NCBI GenBank assembly: GCA_018873245.2
Contig: JAEMBT020000007.1
Coordinates: forward strand, 2,748,001-2,812,000
DNA from: Archegozetes longisetosus
Taxonomy: Eukaryota > Arthropoda > Arachnida > Sarcoptiformes > Trhypochthoniidae
Direction of reading: 5' to 3'
Length of the DNA: 64,000 bases
In this document: positions 37,377 to 52,600 of the stretch, piece after piece
How the letters are laid out: every line of letters starts with the position of its first letter
Position numbering within the stretch: position 1 is the first letter of the stretch
The notes under the pieces: model-generated
Database searches by the model: none
What the model was told of the DNA's origin: nothing
Seen by the model: the letters and a program-made list of their open reading frames with translations, nothing else
Position numbers and translations under genes: made by a program

Positions 37377-37632
37377 GGTTTCATATATATGCAATTATAA
37401 GTTTACTCTTGGAAAGAATCTGTGAGATTCAAACTAAAGATGATGGGAAGGGAGGAGTAACATAGATTCAAGGTTGTGTTGATATACTGTCTTATAAAAA
37501 TATTTCTATTTAAACGAAATGATGCTCACTCTCTTATTCATTTGGAAAATGTGAGTTCAAGTTATCTCATGTTTACAGACGAACAATACAAGTAATCTTC
37601 GTATAAAAATAGTTCTATAAGTCTGAGTTCTA

Positions 37633-40600
37633 ATGGAGGAAAAAGTCGATATTGAACTAATCCTTAAAAAGGGTGAACAAATAGTGATAAGTGGAATGGG
37701 TGGTCGGTTCCCTGAATCTGACAGCACTGATGAGTTTGCACAAAACTTGTACAATAAAGTCGATATGATTGTTGAAGATGATCGACGTTGGCCTACAGGT
37801 AAGATATACTGTTGTCAATTATAAATTAGAACTTAAGATAAATAATTGTTATTTAAGTGCAAAATTAAAATACTTATGACGAGAGTTTAGGTCATAAAGT
37901 AACTATAGTTTTTAAGTCTAATAACATTAATATTATGTGACACTCAAATCACTAGATCTATGGAATTTAAGTCTAAGTACATATTTTTGGGTAATGAATA
38001 TAGTTGAGGAATAAAAATATGAATGATATATGAGAGGGATTTTAACTTAAAAGTATTCTCATAATATATAGAAAAGTCAACTCTATGATAGGGTAAACAA
38101 AAAGATTCATTTAATAAAACTTTCAATCAAAATAAACATTAAATAATTGGTGATTTATATTTAAACAGAGAAATAATTATCTTTTCAATCGAAATAATCC
38201 ATATGAAGCATCGAAGAAAGTTAAACTTTTGCATATTGAAGATATATACTATTAATATAGTCCTTTTATAGTCACAAAAGTGATTTTCTATTATATAAGT
38301 TTGGGTAACTAATAATCAGGGCAAGTATTCTTCGGGAGTTTAAGGTGGTCAAATCGGTAATCTTTCAACTTAAAAGCAAAAAAGTTTAAAAACTTCATTT
38401 TCAATCATAATACAACAAATAGTTGTCAAATGTATTAAACTGTATTAACAGTCCTTAAACTTATTGTACTGTATAATTAGATTGATCTCAAGTTTTCAGG
38501 TGAAAAACACTGCCGATCTTCTGAAGATTTTTATACACAGTATGCATACACAGATCGCATATTCTCTGTTCAAACGATGCTCATAACTATTACTTTGACA
38601 AAATATATGCTTTATTAAGATAATGAATATTACTATTAATATTTTCTAAGTCAAAATGAGATAAAAATTTTAAAAATCTCTTTTAAATAGTCACAGCAAA
38701 AGTGATTTTACATTAATATATTATAACTTTAGTTATGGGATTTATACTAATAATCAATTTTTCTGTATGCTCTCGAATTTATTTAATCAAAATATGATTT
38801 ATTTATTAATAGAGTAAATATTTTTGAAAACTCAGATATTGATGTTCCTATTCCTCAACTAAAGATTCTAAACTTCATTTAAAAATTAATTTATTTCGAT
38901 ACTTTTCAAAACTGCTAATTTTGCGTAATCTACTTTACTAAATCATTGAAAATTCCTATTCGAAAAATCTTCCTATAGACTTATATGGCATGACTTCACG
39001 TATGGGTAAATTGAAAGAAATTGATAAATTTGATGGAGCATTCTTTGGCCTAATGTCAGAAATGGCAGATTCTATTGATCCTCACTCAAGAATTTTGTTA
39101 GAAACAACATACGAAGCTATTTGTGATGCAGGTATTCCTTGAAAGCACTTTCAATTTGCTGAAAAACTACAGTTTGATTTGATACAAAAGGTGTAAACCC
39201 CCAAACTCTTCGAGGAACCAAAACTGGTGTATATATAGGATATTCATCTATAGGAATGCCTGATGGACAACCACAAGAACTCCAACACGATTCCCCTACT
39301 TCATTAAAAGATGCAGCGATTTGGGCCCCTGGAACTTCCAAAGCCATGTATGCCAATAGAATTTCATTCCTTTTCGATTTTAAAGGACCATCAGCAGTAA
39401 TAGATACAGCGTGCTCTTCAAGTATGGTAGCGTTAGACACGGCTGTCACTGACTTGCGTTTAGGTAATATGTTGATCAAACTTTCACAATTTTGACCTTC
39501 ATATTTATGTTTTTCGTTAAAGTTAAATTTATAAACAAGTTTTAAAACAATGAAGCTTTAGAAAAAAAAATAAGTAATTCACACTATTAATAATTCAAAG
39601 CGTGTAGTCTTGAAGTTAATTTTATCATTTATTACTACCTTTGCATATTAGAACAGGGCAATATGATAAGGGTATGTTAGTTTTTAATTTTCTTTTACTT
39701 AGTAGTGCTTCATTGCTCGAAAAAGAAAATTTAGTTTACTTCGCAATTTTTAATAAACAAGAATTGAATCCTGAATTACACAGTCTGCTCATAGGTTCTC
39801 TTACAAATAATTTTGCTTATTCTAGCCGAACCAATTATAGGAAACTATGAAACTTGTAGTAAATAAAGCCAGATATTTACCAATTTTAGTTATGAAAAAA
39901 TTATAATTTTCTTACCTGTTAGTATACAATAGAAAAAGGCACGAGTTCAAAATTTTTACTTTTGAGCGCTTATTTCATTTGCGCTTTTAAGCCCACAGGA
40001 AACAAAATCCACGGGCAAAGCAAAAAATATATTGCAAAAATATTTGGAGCATATTTCAAATATACCAAGATTTGATTCTTGATGGTAGGCGCCGTAATTA
40101 TTCGGCAGGCTAGCCACTTCAAAAATCTAATTTAGCTACGCCGTTCTTCAATTACCCGTGATAGGAAAATTCATCCTTCTCCAATTGAAGGGGGAACTTA
40201 CATAGTATAATGATACAGTATTTAATAACTACTGTTGTAGTAAATACGCGTTTAAAACGAAGTTTAGTTAGTTTTGCAGTGATAGTAATTTTTGAAGTTT
40301 TGCTTTCAGAGAACTTTCTTTATTTGCATCGTATAAGAATATTCACAGTAACTTCGGGTACATAAGTTTGTTATATTAGTGCGTCCTCTAAAATTTAGCG
40401 CAGTTAAAAACCTGATTAATCCAATCATTCCTGCTCAATATTCTCATATGACCGCACGTACCAAAATAAACATTTGAACTCGCGCTTTTTGCTATTGTAT
40501 TCTAACAGGTAAGAAAATTATAATTTTTTCATAACTAAACTTGGTAAATACCTGGATTTATTTACTATAAGCTACATCATTTTTCTATAATTGGTTCGGC

Positions 40601-43600
40601 TAGAATAAGCAAAGTTATTTGTATGAGAACTTATGAGCAGACTATGTATATATTTTTTCATTTGAAGTTTTTTACGAACCTCAAGGAATAAAGTTTTTAA
40701 TCCTGGTCACACTAATGATAAATTAAAATTTTTCCCTGAAAAGCTCAACTCAATCAATTTAAGTTATATAATAACTGTAACAAGCATAAATACATCTGTT
40801 ATGATACGTGTAATTATAAAGTGGGAAACAAAAATATGAAATTTTAGGAAAAAAGCTCGACCTGTTAGTCAATTTTTAGTTCCAATTTCAATGGTTAATT
40901 CTATCATTTTAAAAAATTATCATGACATTTAAAATTGAAATTAATTATGAAAAACTTGATTTCATGAAAATTTGTTTAAAGCATAAAAGTTTCTTAAAAA
41001 TAATGAATTAGCTTTTAATAATTTTATCATAAATTTTTCAAACTTTAAGAAATTGTATATTATATTTTAGGCAAATGTGAACAGGCAATATTTGGTGGAA
41101 CAAATATCTGTCTTCAACCATTCACAAATCATATTTACCAAAATGTTAGGTTCAATTCTCCTGACGGCATTTCTAAAGTATGGGACGAAAAGGCGGATGG
41201 ATTCGTACGCGGAGAAACAGTTGCGTGTCTTTTCTTACAGCGAAAGTCAGATGCAAAGCGTATTTACGCAACTGTTTTACATTCGCGCACAAACACTGAC
41301 GGCTATAAGAAAACGGGTGCTTTCTTTCCATCTTCTGAATGTCAAAGAGATCTTATGGTTACCGCCTATAAAGAGGCAAATGTGGATCCTCTAGAAGTGA
41401 CCTACTTTGAAGCGCATGGAACTGGAACTAAAGTAAATCATTACAAATTCTAATTCGGAATACTTGAACAAAGTCTTCATTTTTGTAAATTCACTTTAAG
41501 GCCGGAGATTTACAAGAAGCTCGAGCTATATTCAATGCATACTGTGATGGACGTGAAGGAACTTTACCTGTTGGTCTGTTGAAGAGTAATATTGGTCATG
41601 GAGAGGGGGCTTGTGGTATAGCTTCTATCACAAAAGTCATAATCTCTTATGAGAATGAATGCATTGCTCCTAATCTGAATTTAAAACAATTGAAAACTGA
41701 AATATCAGTTATGTGTCCACCTTTATTCCCAGTGACTGAAAATCTGACATACACTCCAGGTATTTGTTACTAGTAATATATATGACAATATGAATCCATT
41801 TGCACTACAATAAAATCTTTATACAGTGAAATGATTTGCACCAATAGTTCACATCCATTATAACGAGGTTTCAGTTATCGAGTTATTACTGTATTAACTC
41901 AAGTGCACTGACTAGTGATGAAACTTGAAACTAATTTGATTTCTGATACTCAACAATTTTTTGAGGAAAAATCTTATCAAAAAACATAGTCTTTTATTTT
42001 GTATCCTATTCAGTTCTGAATTCATTCGGAGACGCCTTCAAATCTAAAATGGATGGAAGTTATATCAAAGTTATTAATACAGAGGATGGATAGTGAAAAT
42101 TAATCATTTTTGAATATCAATATTTTATCGTGCGTTAAAGATACAATTATTTACTGTATTTTGGAATGAGGCTTATTTTCATAGCTTCAAAATGATATAT
42201 GATTTATTTGTACGAATATAATTTTTCTCAGTGTTAATCCCTTCAGAAAGCGATGTCTGTGTCAAAAAGTTTTCCAATTGCATTATAAAGACCCATTCAA
42301 ATATAACATTTTTCAAAAACGAACCTTGTTTATATATCACGAATCCACAGTTCGTTGTTTTGCAATGAATTCTTGGGTTATAATTAAATTAGATTAAATA
42401 TACTTGGCAATAATGCCTGGAAAGTCTGATTGCAATGAATCTTTCATGTCATAACAACAATTTTTGACTTAAACCCGTTGGAAAAATATATAACGCAGTC
42501 ATCTTTTCTGAAGATTTGAACACAAAGGCATGCGAATTAATACAAATAAATTATATATCATTTTAAAGCCATGATTATATGCTTCACTTTGATATATAAT
42601 AGATATCTATAGGACTTATGAATAAAAAGTTCTTGATAAATAAAAGTGAGTAAATTTTCACCATCCACGCTCTGTATATTCTCTCTAAAGTTTTTGTGAA
42701 ACTCACAATTTTTAAGAATGAACTATTTTTCCATCTTTCCTCAAATTTAATTTATTGAAATTTAATTTTACTTAAGTTTAATCCAAACTCTCATCAAATG
42801 AATGCTATGATATACTATTAAGATTGACCTCGGAAAAATTTTGGCATTTAGGTATTGCTGGAGTTAACTCATTCGGTGTCGGAGGAGTTAATGGACACGC
42901 ACTACTAAAACCTAACTATAAAGTATTGGATAAAAACTCATTTAAAATAATCGACAAAATCCCTCGACTGATAAACATTTGTGCTCGTAATGAACATTCA
43001 CTAAATACTATCTTTAATTTCATCGAAAACCATCCAAATAAAATAACACGAGATTTTCTGGCCTTAATAAACGATGTCATGAAAATAAAACCATCACTCA
43101 CTTCTGCTGGATTTCCATATAGAGGTCAATTTACATTTATTTATCATAATTTGTGTTATACAAGAACTGAGTTCAAACAACGGATAATCACTTGACAATT
43201 AGTTAGTTGGGTTTAATTTATCTGGAATAACGGTCAAATTATTGTCTGATAACGAGAGGAGCAGAATAAGGATTTACTTTAAATATTTTCAGTTAAAATT
43301 TCGCTTTTATAACTGATTGCATATTTTGACTATACAATTTGTTTTATTGTTTTTTCATAACAGCCTCAATGTTAATAAAACGTTTGGATGGAGAACATGA
43401 GCATAAGAACTATGAATATATAAAACAGTCATCGATTTGCGTTGAAAAAGTTTCAAAGCAAACTTGGTTTCTATTTCCTGGACTCGGAGGCCAGTGGACA
43501 GCAATGGCAAAAGCATTGATGCCAATCGACACATTTGCTGATAAAATAGAAGAGTGCGCACAAATACTTAAACCGCATGACATCGATTTGAAACATCTGT

Positions 43601-46600
43601 TACTTTCTGATGATAACAATGCGATGTCCACTATGACCAACAAATTTGTTGCAACGACTGCTATGCAGTTGGCTTTAACTGAAGTATTGTTTAGTCTGGA
43701 TGTGATTCCTGATGGAATCATTGGTCATTCATTTGGTGAAATAGCGTGTGCTTATGCTGATGGATGTCTCACAACAGAAGAAGCGATACTGACTTCTTAT
43801 TGGAGAGGAATCGTTACAGAGAGTGATAAGAAAATCTCAAGAGGTTTGATGGCAGCGGTTGGACTTTCATGGGATGAAACTAAAAAATTATGTCCAAAAG
43901 GAGTTTATGTGGTTTGCAATAACTCAAAAGAGTTGGTCACCATATCAGGTAAATTATATCAGGTTAGTCAACGAGTTCTCGGCTTATAATAGACTATAAT
44001 ACATAAGAAATCGAGAGCTTATTGACTAACAGATATTTTAGAGCATTCTGTTTTTTCAAAGTTTGCATAATACTATATTAGTCTTCATATATTTAAACGC
44101 AACTTAATAAAACAACATTCAGAAAGAGAAATAGCACTTAGGTTGACATTAAGCTCACTCTCTGGGTATTACTTTTTGTTGTAAGCTTGATGTGAAACTT
44201 AAGTCACTATTCGATTAACTATAATTGAATGGTTTGCTGTAGAAACGGGGTATTTACCTCAGTGCTTTACTGAGAAACAAGGTAAAAAGTTTTGCATTCG
44301 ATAAATCAATAATAATGTGATTGTTTCCCAATGAAGTGCTTATTTTTAGAAGAGTTCAAAATTAGGAATAAGTATTAATATTTTCAATTTATTTGAGCTA
44401 ATCCGCGTAATTTGACCATTGAATTAATGATTAATTAATGTTAATTATATAACAATACTCACTATTTTAGTGCAAACGACTTTTCGTATGATTGCAGTTA
44501 ACGTATTTGATATGACTACCAGTTCTATACTAATCTGATTTAATCGAATTTAACGATCTTTTTCTGAACTAAATAAAACTTACTTTTCTGTTGAGTCATA
44601 TAATGAAATTTGAAATCTAAATAAAACCAAGTTTAAATACTCTAATTTGATTAGAATCAGAAAAACCAGTTAAGCTAACTTATCTTTTGTCCAGCAAGTC
44701 ATTAATTTTTGATTTTCAAGTTTAAAAGTATAATTAAGATGTGAAAATATGAGTTTAATAAATAGAAGAAAAGATCTTACATTTAGAATCAATTGATTGT
44801 GAATCAAAAGTTTCACAATTTTTCAGCAAAATATATTTTGAATTAATCAAAAGGATTTAAAATAGTCACTATTTGTTCGTAACTAAATGAGCGTTTATTC
44901 ATAGCAAAATACTTATGAGACTTCAAACAATAAATGAACTTTTCACAGTAAGTTTCATCATTTTCATAATAACTATTTTTCCGAAATTGACTTAGGTTCT
45001 TATGAAGCGATGAAGAAGTTGATGCAAAGCTTGATTGACAAACAAATATTTGTTCGTCAACTCGATAGCAGTGAAATACCATATCATAGTCCTTATATGG
45101 AGTCCTCGGCTCAAAAATGACTCAAATATTGAAAAAATAATTAAAACTCCCAGAGAGCGTTCAAACAAATGGATATCGACTTCGGTTTTGGATTTCAAAT
45201 CGAATGAAGAACTGGCAAAATATGCTTCTGCTGAATATTTTGTTAATAATTTGATAAATCCAGTATATTTTCATGATAAACTCATAACTTTGCCAAAAGA
45301 TGCCATAGTTATAGAGATAGGACCACATGCGTTATTTGCCAGCATTGTTCCCAAGTCTTTGGAATTAGCCAATTATGTGCCTCTTATTAAAAGAGACCAG
45401 AATCAAACAAATCTCGAACATTTTCTTCTTTCTATTGGAAAACTATATCAGTTGGGAGTCAACCCATCGATTGAGAACTTATATCCAAAAGTTGAGTGGC
45501 CTGTGGCCAGAGGTACACAATCGATCAGTTCACTTATTAAATGGGATCACAAGGATTCATATGCTGTCAAGAAATTTCCTGAACATAACTTCAAAGCCAC
45601 AGCTTCTGATATGACGTTTTCGATCTGTTTGACAAATCCTGAATACAAATTCTTAGCAGATCATTGCATTGATGGCAAAGTTTTATTCCCAGCAACTGGT
45701 TATTTGATGCTCGCTTGGAGACGATTGGCTATGTCTCGAGGTCAACAGTGGACAAAAGTACCTGTCCTATTTGAAGATGTTCAATTTCGCAGACCAATAT
45801 TTTTGTCAGAAAGTGAAACAACTAAAATAACTGTGAGGATTCTTGAGCCATCAGGTAATTATTTCCATCAAAATATAATTGTGAATAAGGTAATAATAAT
45901 TCTGTTTTAGTCGACAATTTCATGACTCGTATTTTATCTAACTTGTAGTATAAGTTAGGCTTAATATGAAATCGTGTATTTATGTCCACGGTTACTCAAA
46001 ATTAATTACTGTAATTTTTCGAATACAAAGAAATTTTAGTTTGGAATTGTGAGTATATACAAATTTTTGGTTTTTCAGACTCCTTTCAATTTTCAAACCA
46101 TCTGAAATTATTTGAATAAACTTAGAGACACGTAATATGCGGTAAATTTACTGCTTTTTGACTTGAAAACATGAAAGTTTTTTCATCTAATTAATTTTCT
46201 CTTATGTTGACACAAGCATTTTATCATGCTTGAAATAGTGGAGTCAAAAATTTGAATTGACAGCATAAAGAGTTTTGAAAATTCACAAAATTTTTTATTT
46301 ATTTGTTAGAAATTTTTTGGAATAGATACCAATAAATAAGAACCGCTTAAGTAATAAAATGAACTCAGATTTTTATAAACATTTGGTTTATTGAGAAATT
46401 AATTTCTTAGTTATATTTGAAAAGTTAATATTCATCGATAGATACGAGAAAAACATCCTTCTATGTCAACTTGCGAGTCAGTTTCAATATGAAATAAGTT
46501 TCTTAATATCCTCTATATAAAGATCGAATAAAAAACATCTTATAATAACATATCACTTCTGGTTGCTACAGAAGATTATTAAGATTCTGAATGTACAGTA

Positions 46601-49600
46601 TTTGATTTGATTATGTAAAATTTCATGAAAATCTTTTTGATTTAGGGGAATTCGTTGTACTGGAAAACAATAACGTAACATCTTTTGGTCGCATCCGTGT
46701 TTTAGAAGATGATACTCTTCATTCTCAAAATCTTATTCGCGATCAAGAATCCATCACAAATAGAGATTCATTGATGTTGGATTCTCATGATGCATATAAA
46801 GAATTGCGAGTTCGTGGGTATGATTACGGCCCAAAATTTAGAGGAATCCAAGAGTTAAGAAACGAAAATTTGTATAAAGTATACGGAAATATCAAATGGA
46901 CTGGAAATTGGATTTCATTTATGGATTCAGTCCTGCAATCGATATCAATTGTGATACCTTTCCGGAATATTTTTGTTCCTGTAATTATCACATCATTGAG
47001 ATGTGACCCAAGAGTACTTTTCGATGCTATTGAAGAAAATAAACAAATGATTTACGATGAGAATAATCCTGAGCCGGAAACGGATCTAAAAACTAGAGCA
47101 GAAAATTTTGATAGTCAGCTTTTAAGCGATTTAAAAGCTGATACCTCAACAGAAGAGCAACAAGAATTGGCTGAAATGCAAAAAATAATGGAATCTGAGG
47201 TCAAACACTTTGGAGAACTTCTTGACACTGGCAAAGAAAAGTTCATATCTATTCTACCTGTTTTTAGTGATATTCATTTGAAGTTGACTGTTGCGCCTGG
47301 TATTGAAATCAATAATCTTGTTGCTGCTCCTATTCCTTTTATGAACACAACACAACATCTTAAATGTGAATCATATCGGTTTATCCCTAATGAAGAGAAC
47401 GATGCGATTGACAACATCTACAAGAAGCAGATTACAGAATATCTACAGGTTTGAATTTTTTTTTTCTCAAATACTTGAAGATTTTATTCAATGGAATTTT
47501 ATAGCCTATTTTTACCGAGAATGTATTTCAAGTTATTCTTTATAAAAAATTTACAATTAATTCGAAAATTCATTACAATTCAATGATTGAATTACTCTAA
47601 ATTGCTTTTAAGGTCTGTTCTTCACTTGCAAATAAAGTTTTGAAAAACTTTGGTTTACACGAATCAACAGAAATATGTGGTTATGATATGGTTTCAGAAG
47701 AACTCATTCAAAGTTATTTGAGAGACCAAAAACAAGAACATATATTACTGAAGATATTCAACGAAATTTTAAACTTATCTCGTGATGAGAATGACAATTT
47801 GTTGATTGGTCAAAAAGATAGGCTTTCAAAACGAATTACAGATCAAATTCTTAATAAACCAGAATTTGATTTAACTAAAGATATCATTAATGAAGTATCA
47901 AAAAATGAATGCTTTATACGTCCTCTTCTCGATATCGTCAGTGAGAACAATGTTCCCAAGAAGGAGATCAGAGTTATTGAAATCAATTTAAGCAATGCCA
48001 TTACTGCTATAGATGTAGATAATTATTTGGCTTCTGCTACCATATATCCTATAGCTGTTGACTACACTATAGTTAATAATTCTATAAATAGTTTACCAGA
48101 ACATTTGAAGAATAAATCTTACAAATTGGTTGAATGGAATCCAAACGAAGGTGCATTTCCCAACGATATGCAGTCAGTTGATCTCTTGGTTTACAGAGAT
48201 ACCTATGACTTATGGCATTTGAAGCTCGATGACTTCTTACAACAACTCTATGCAAAAGTTAGAGACAATGGATTTTTACTTACAGTATTTCGCTATACGT
48301 TCACATCACCAGAGCTTGTATTGAATCAATTGTGCGAACAAAAAGCTATCAACGATTTAAGTTTAACCAAAAGAATAAATGAGTTCAAAACTGAAGCACA
48401 AAAAATTGGACTCAATATTGTTTGCCATAAATCTGATTCAATCGGTTCGGTATCAGTACTCTTTCGTAAAGTTCAGTCAATCAACGACTTGAAACCTAAG
48501 GAAGAAAATATCATACAAATAAGTGGTGATTATAAGAGATGGTTTCACATTTTAAAACAAAAATTATTGGAAGTCAGAGAAAATGATAAGAAAGATGAGA
48601 AGCTTTGGCTCATTGCAAATGATTCGTCTATTAATGGAATAATTGGTCTGACGTTATGCTTGAGACAAGAACCCGGAGGCGATAGAGTCAGATGCATCTT
48701 TGATTATGACACAAAACTGAAGTTTCCTCTCAATTTTTCAGAATATCCTTATTCTGATATTCTCAAAAACGATTTGGCAGTCAATGTCTTTCGTGATGGA
48801 AAGTTAGGCACTTATAGACATTTGAGTTTAACTAAAAGCGATCAACAGAAAGAAACTAATGATTACTACTTGAATATTGGACAAAGAGGGGACTTATCAA
48901 GCCTTCAATGGTATGACTCTGAAAATGTGTTTCCATTGAGAATAACGAATGACTACAATTCTGGAAAAGTTGATCAAATTAAATGCAAAGTTTATTGTTC
49001 TGGACTCAACTTTAGAGATGTTTTGCTCGCTTCAGGTAATCATGTTTTTTATATTCGACACATCTAAACAAAACTGAATTTTCATTTGAGATTTATGAAA
49101 ATGTTACGTTATTTGCTAAAACTGGTGTTTGAGCAAAGCAATTATTTAACGCATTCAAAGTTTTGCTTAAATAAGTTGAAACTTTTACAAATATTAATCA
49201 GTGATTTACAATTTCAAAATAGTTTAAGATATTCAATATCAGATGAACTGTTGTAATGATTAGTTTGTTTAGAAGGTGCAACACATTTCATTGATAAAAG
49301 CATTCATTGATTTAAAGTGCAGGGAAACAGAAACTTAACTGCATAGCAACGCATTGAGTCAATGCTATCTGTATGCACTTAACAGTTTAGTGACGCGCCC
49401 AAAGCATAAACTGCACATTAGATCGCTATCAGAACGACTGGTGATTTACAATTGAATTATCAATTTCGTTATTGGGTCATAACCTTAACCTTTAGGGTAC
49501 ACTAGTTTAAGGTTCAAACTATGTTTCCACATAATAATCTAAATTTGATTAAACTAGACTTTACTTCGTCAGACATTCACGTAATCACAGTATACACAAA

Positions 49601-52600
49601 GGCATATATTTTTCGCTTTTTAAAAGTATGCTCAGATAAGGCAGTTAACACTATTGCTTTTGTAATTTAATCTTGAGTCAAATCATTTACTCATTGACTA
49701 AAATTTGAATGTTTCCAAATGAACCGAAATTAATAAATCTATTAATGAACTGCAACCTTACAAACAGTCCCGCAATCCTTTCTTTTGTTGTGAACACCAT
49801 TTTAATAGTTAAACCTGTTTTTAATTCAATGACTAAGTGATAAGATTTTGTTTCGTATTTTTAAAATTTGATTCGTTTGTAATTTCTAATTCATGCGTAA
49901 TAATAAAAATGATTCCTTAGGTTTGAGTATACTTTTAAAAACGAACAGCATCTATCAAATGAATTTGAAATATATCAAAAGATTTTAATGGCAAAAAAGA
50001 TAGGTTTCCATTCAAATAAGCAGGGAGTGTGTTTAAATCATCTAAAGACCAAAATAATAAGCCTAATATAATTTAAGATAATTGTGGGTTATATTGCAAA
50101 ACGACAATCTATTTTCACTCAGATTAAGTTTTGATTAGGTTAGGCTAAATTCAATTATTACGTAGCACTTAATTATTATAAGTTGTATAAGTAATATATC
50201 GTCGGTCTAATGAACTGTCGGTTTTAGTGGTCATTGGTCTAGTGAAAGAGACCCCACATTTTTATTATCCAGTTTTGATTAACGTGTGCTGAATAAACTT
50301 AAGAGAAATTTAATTTATATCTATTAGTTATAAAATTAGAGATAAGAAGAATGAAAAGTTTACAATTTAATAATAAATTAGTGAGAAATTGAGTGAGATT
50401 AATTAATGACTGTTAGAACTCCACGATCAACTGCTATACGGACATTTGTCTTAATACATCTAATGAAGTTCTGGCAGGTCTTTACTGATGTTTTTCGTAG
50501 CTCTATCTTTATTTTCTTATCATATCGTCATGTGATTCAGCTATCCATCCACTCCTGTAAACCCTTTGCTTTAAAATTGCCCAATAATTCTCAATAGGTC
50601 GCAATTGGGGGATATTAGGAGAGTTTAGTTCTTTGAGTATAACTTTGATATTGAAACGCTCATATTCAGCTAGCGTCAATTTTGCGTAATGGAACGAAGC
50701 TAAGTTCGGCCAAAAAATAGTTATTGCCTGAATGATATTTTTGATAAACTTGGCAATTCTTTTCTTAATGCACTCATTCTTATAAATTTGGACATTGATT
50801 GTAATTCCTGATTTGATTATCAAAGGTTAAGAGAGACCGCGACTACTGATTGTTAACCAAACCATTACTTTTGATGGAAACTTTGTTATTCTTTTGTGTT
50901 TGACTGAATCAGATGCTGGTAAACCGTCATAAGCGAAGTAATGGTTATTTCCATTAAAATTGGAACCATCCAGAGTAAAATAACTTTCATTATTGATACT
51001 GATTTCGATATCATTTGAGGGCTTCATAAGTACTCTCACAAGTTTTCCTAAACATTTTTTTAGTGGATTTGTTGGTTTTCATTACTCTTGGGAGCTTTAA
51101 TTCTTCTCTTCTTTTTGATTCTAGCTTTAATTAGAATATCTTTAGCTGTTTTATCATCTATTTTGTAATCACGACCGATTAATCGATAAGTTCACCCAAT
51201 TTCATCAACATTTTCTTTAATGATTTTGTCTCCGATTTTTTAAGAAATGGCTGCCACTTCCAGGACTCCTCTCTAATCTAAACTCAGACCATTATTAACT
51301 CTTTTAATTGTATTATAGATCATGGCTTTACTGATACCTTCTGATACAAAATGGTTTACTGCCACTATTTTACCTAAATGTTTATATTTTATATAATAAT
51401 TGCCAATACGCTTTCGAGAATAGGTGTTTGCTTATCAGACGACATTTTTGTTCTCATAACTAATTGATAATTCGAATAGTAGAGGATAATAGGGTAGCGA
51501 ATCAAATTTAAAATAACATTTCATACAAAAACATACGCCAATTCTTTATATCTTAAAATAATTTTTGAAATTTGTCCACGGTTTATTCCGCACACATTAG
51601 AAAAATGAAAAGATTTATTTTTGTATTTTTATTATTTGTAGGAAGAATTATCGGAGGAATCGAAAACCTCTTAACGGATTGTGTTATAGGCACTGAATTT
51701 GCTGGCCGTCGGACTGATACTGGAGAAAGAGTTTTTGGTTTTTGTTTTGGTCGTGGTATCTCTACTTTAGTTGATGTTAGTGAGGACGTGATGACAAAAA
51801 TACCTGAAAACTGGTCAATGGAAGAGTCGATAACTGTGTTGTCAACTTATAGTACAGTTTGGTACGGGCTTATTGATAGGGCTCAATTGACAAAAAGTAT
51901 GGCTTTTAAATTTATAACAACCCATAGTAGCAAAAGTGCAATGCGTTGCTATGTGAGCACATCTATCTTCCAATAAAATATTATAATATTAGACTTCTCT
52001 CAATCATTTGAAGAAAAGAGGAAATAATGGTTAAAAATTTATTTTGAAATTAGACGCATCACAATGTAGATGATCAGCAACGGTGCTTTTCTAGTTGCCT
52101 TGCATGCTTTTAAAGTCACTTCCTGAACAATAGTTCATTTCCCGAAAACAAAATCAATTTTAGGCTTTTTCTAATAAGTCTAAAGTGATAATTAATATAG
52201 AAAATCTGTTGACAAAAGTTATGTTTGTTTTAACTTAAGGCAACTCTTTAGCTCAAAATATTTCGTGAAAACCAGAACTAAGGGATGATTGATTATTGTT
52301 TTCGGTTTATAAAAGAGCGATGTTAACATTCGTATGTTGAAATAACTTTTTGAAACCTGGACACTAAGATAGATTGTTGGAAAAAACGAATATAGTCCAT
52401 TTTTACAGAATCGTTAATAGAATACTGTTCATAATACAGTCCAAACCTGATAATGGCAACTTGTCAGTACATCAAAATTGTGTTACCATAATCCTAGTGG
52501 AGAAAAATTTTCAACCCAAGTTTAAATGATATCAGCCTTACTACCGTTTGTATGACTTGAGTTTATCTCTAATTTCTATAAAGTAGTCTTATTCAGCAAA

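Larger units (their letters stand above)
37633..43124 (+). other. FAS ketosynthase domain (exons 1-6)
   Basis: Condensing domain. The active-site cysteine is in VIDTACSSSM (codon at 39412, about residue 181); the two histidines are in EAHGTGT (exon 4) and KSNIGHGEGA (exon 5). Exon 5 joins exon 6 as TYTPG-IAGVNSFGVGGVNGH, the expected KS C-terminal glycine-rich block, which fixes the acceptor at 42852 although an open frame runs further upstream. RDFLAL and GFPYRG near the end of exon 6 begin the linker to the acyltransferase. Confidence 0.92.

Noticed and set aside
42824-42851. Upstream extension of FAS exon 6 (an open frame starts at 42824)
   Set aside because: Using the acceptor at 42850-42851 gives TYTPG-IAGVNSFG, the conserved ketosynthase block in correct phase; the upstream extension adds non-homologous residues.
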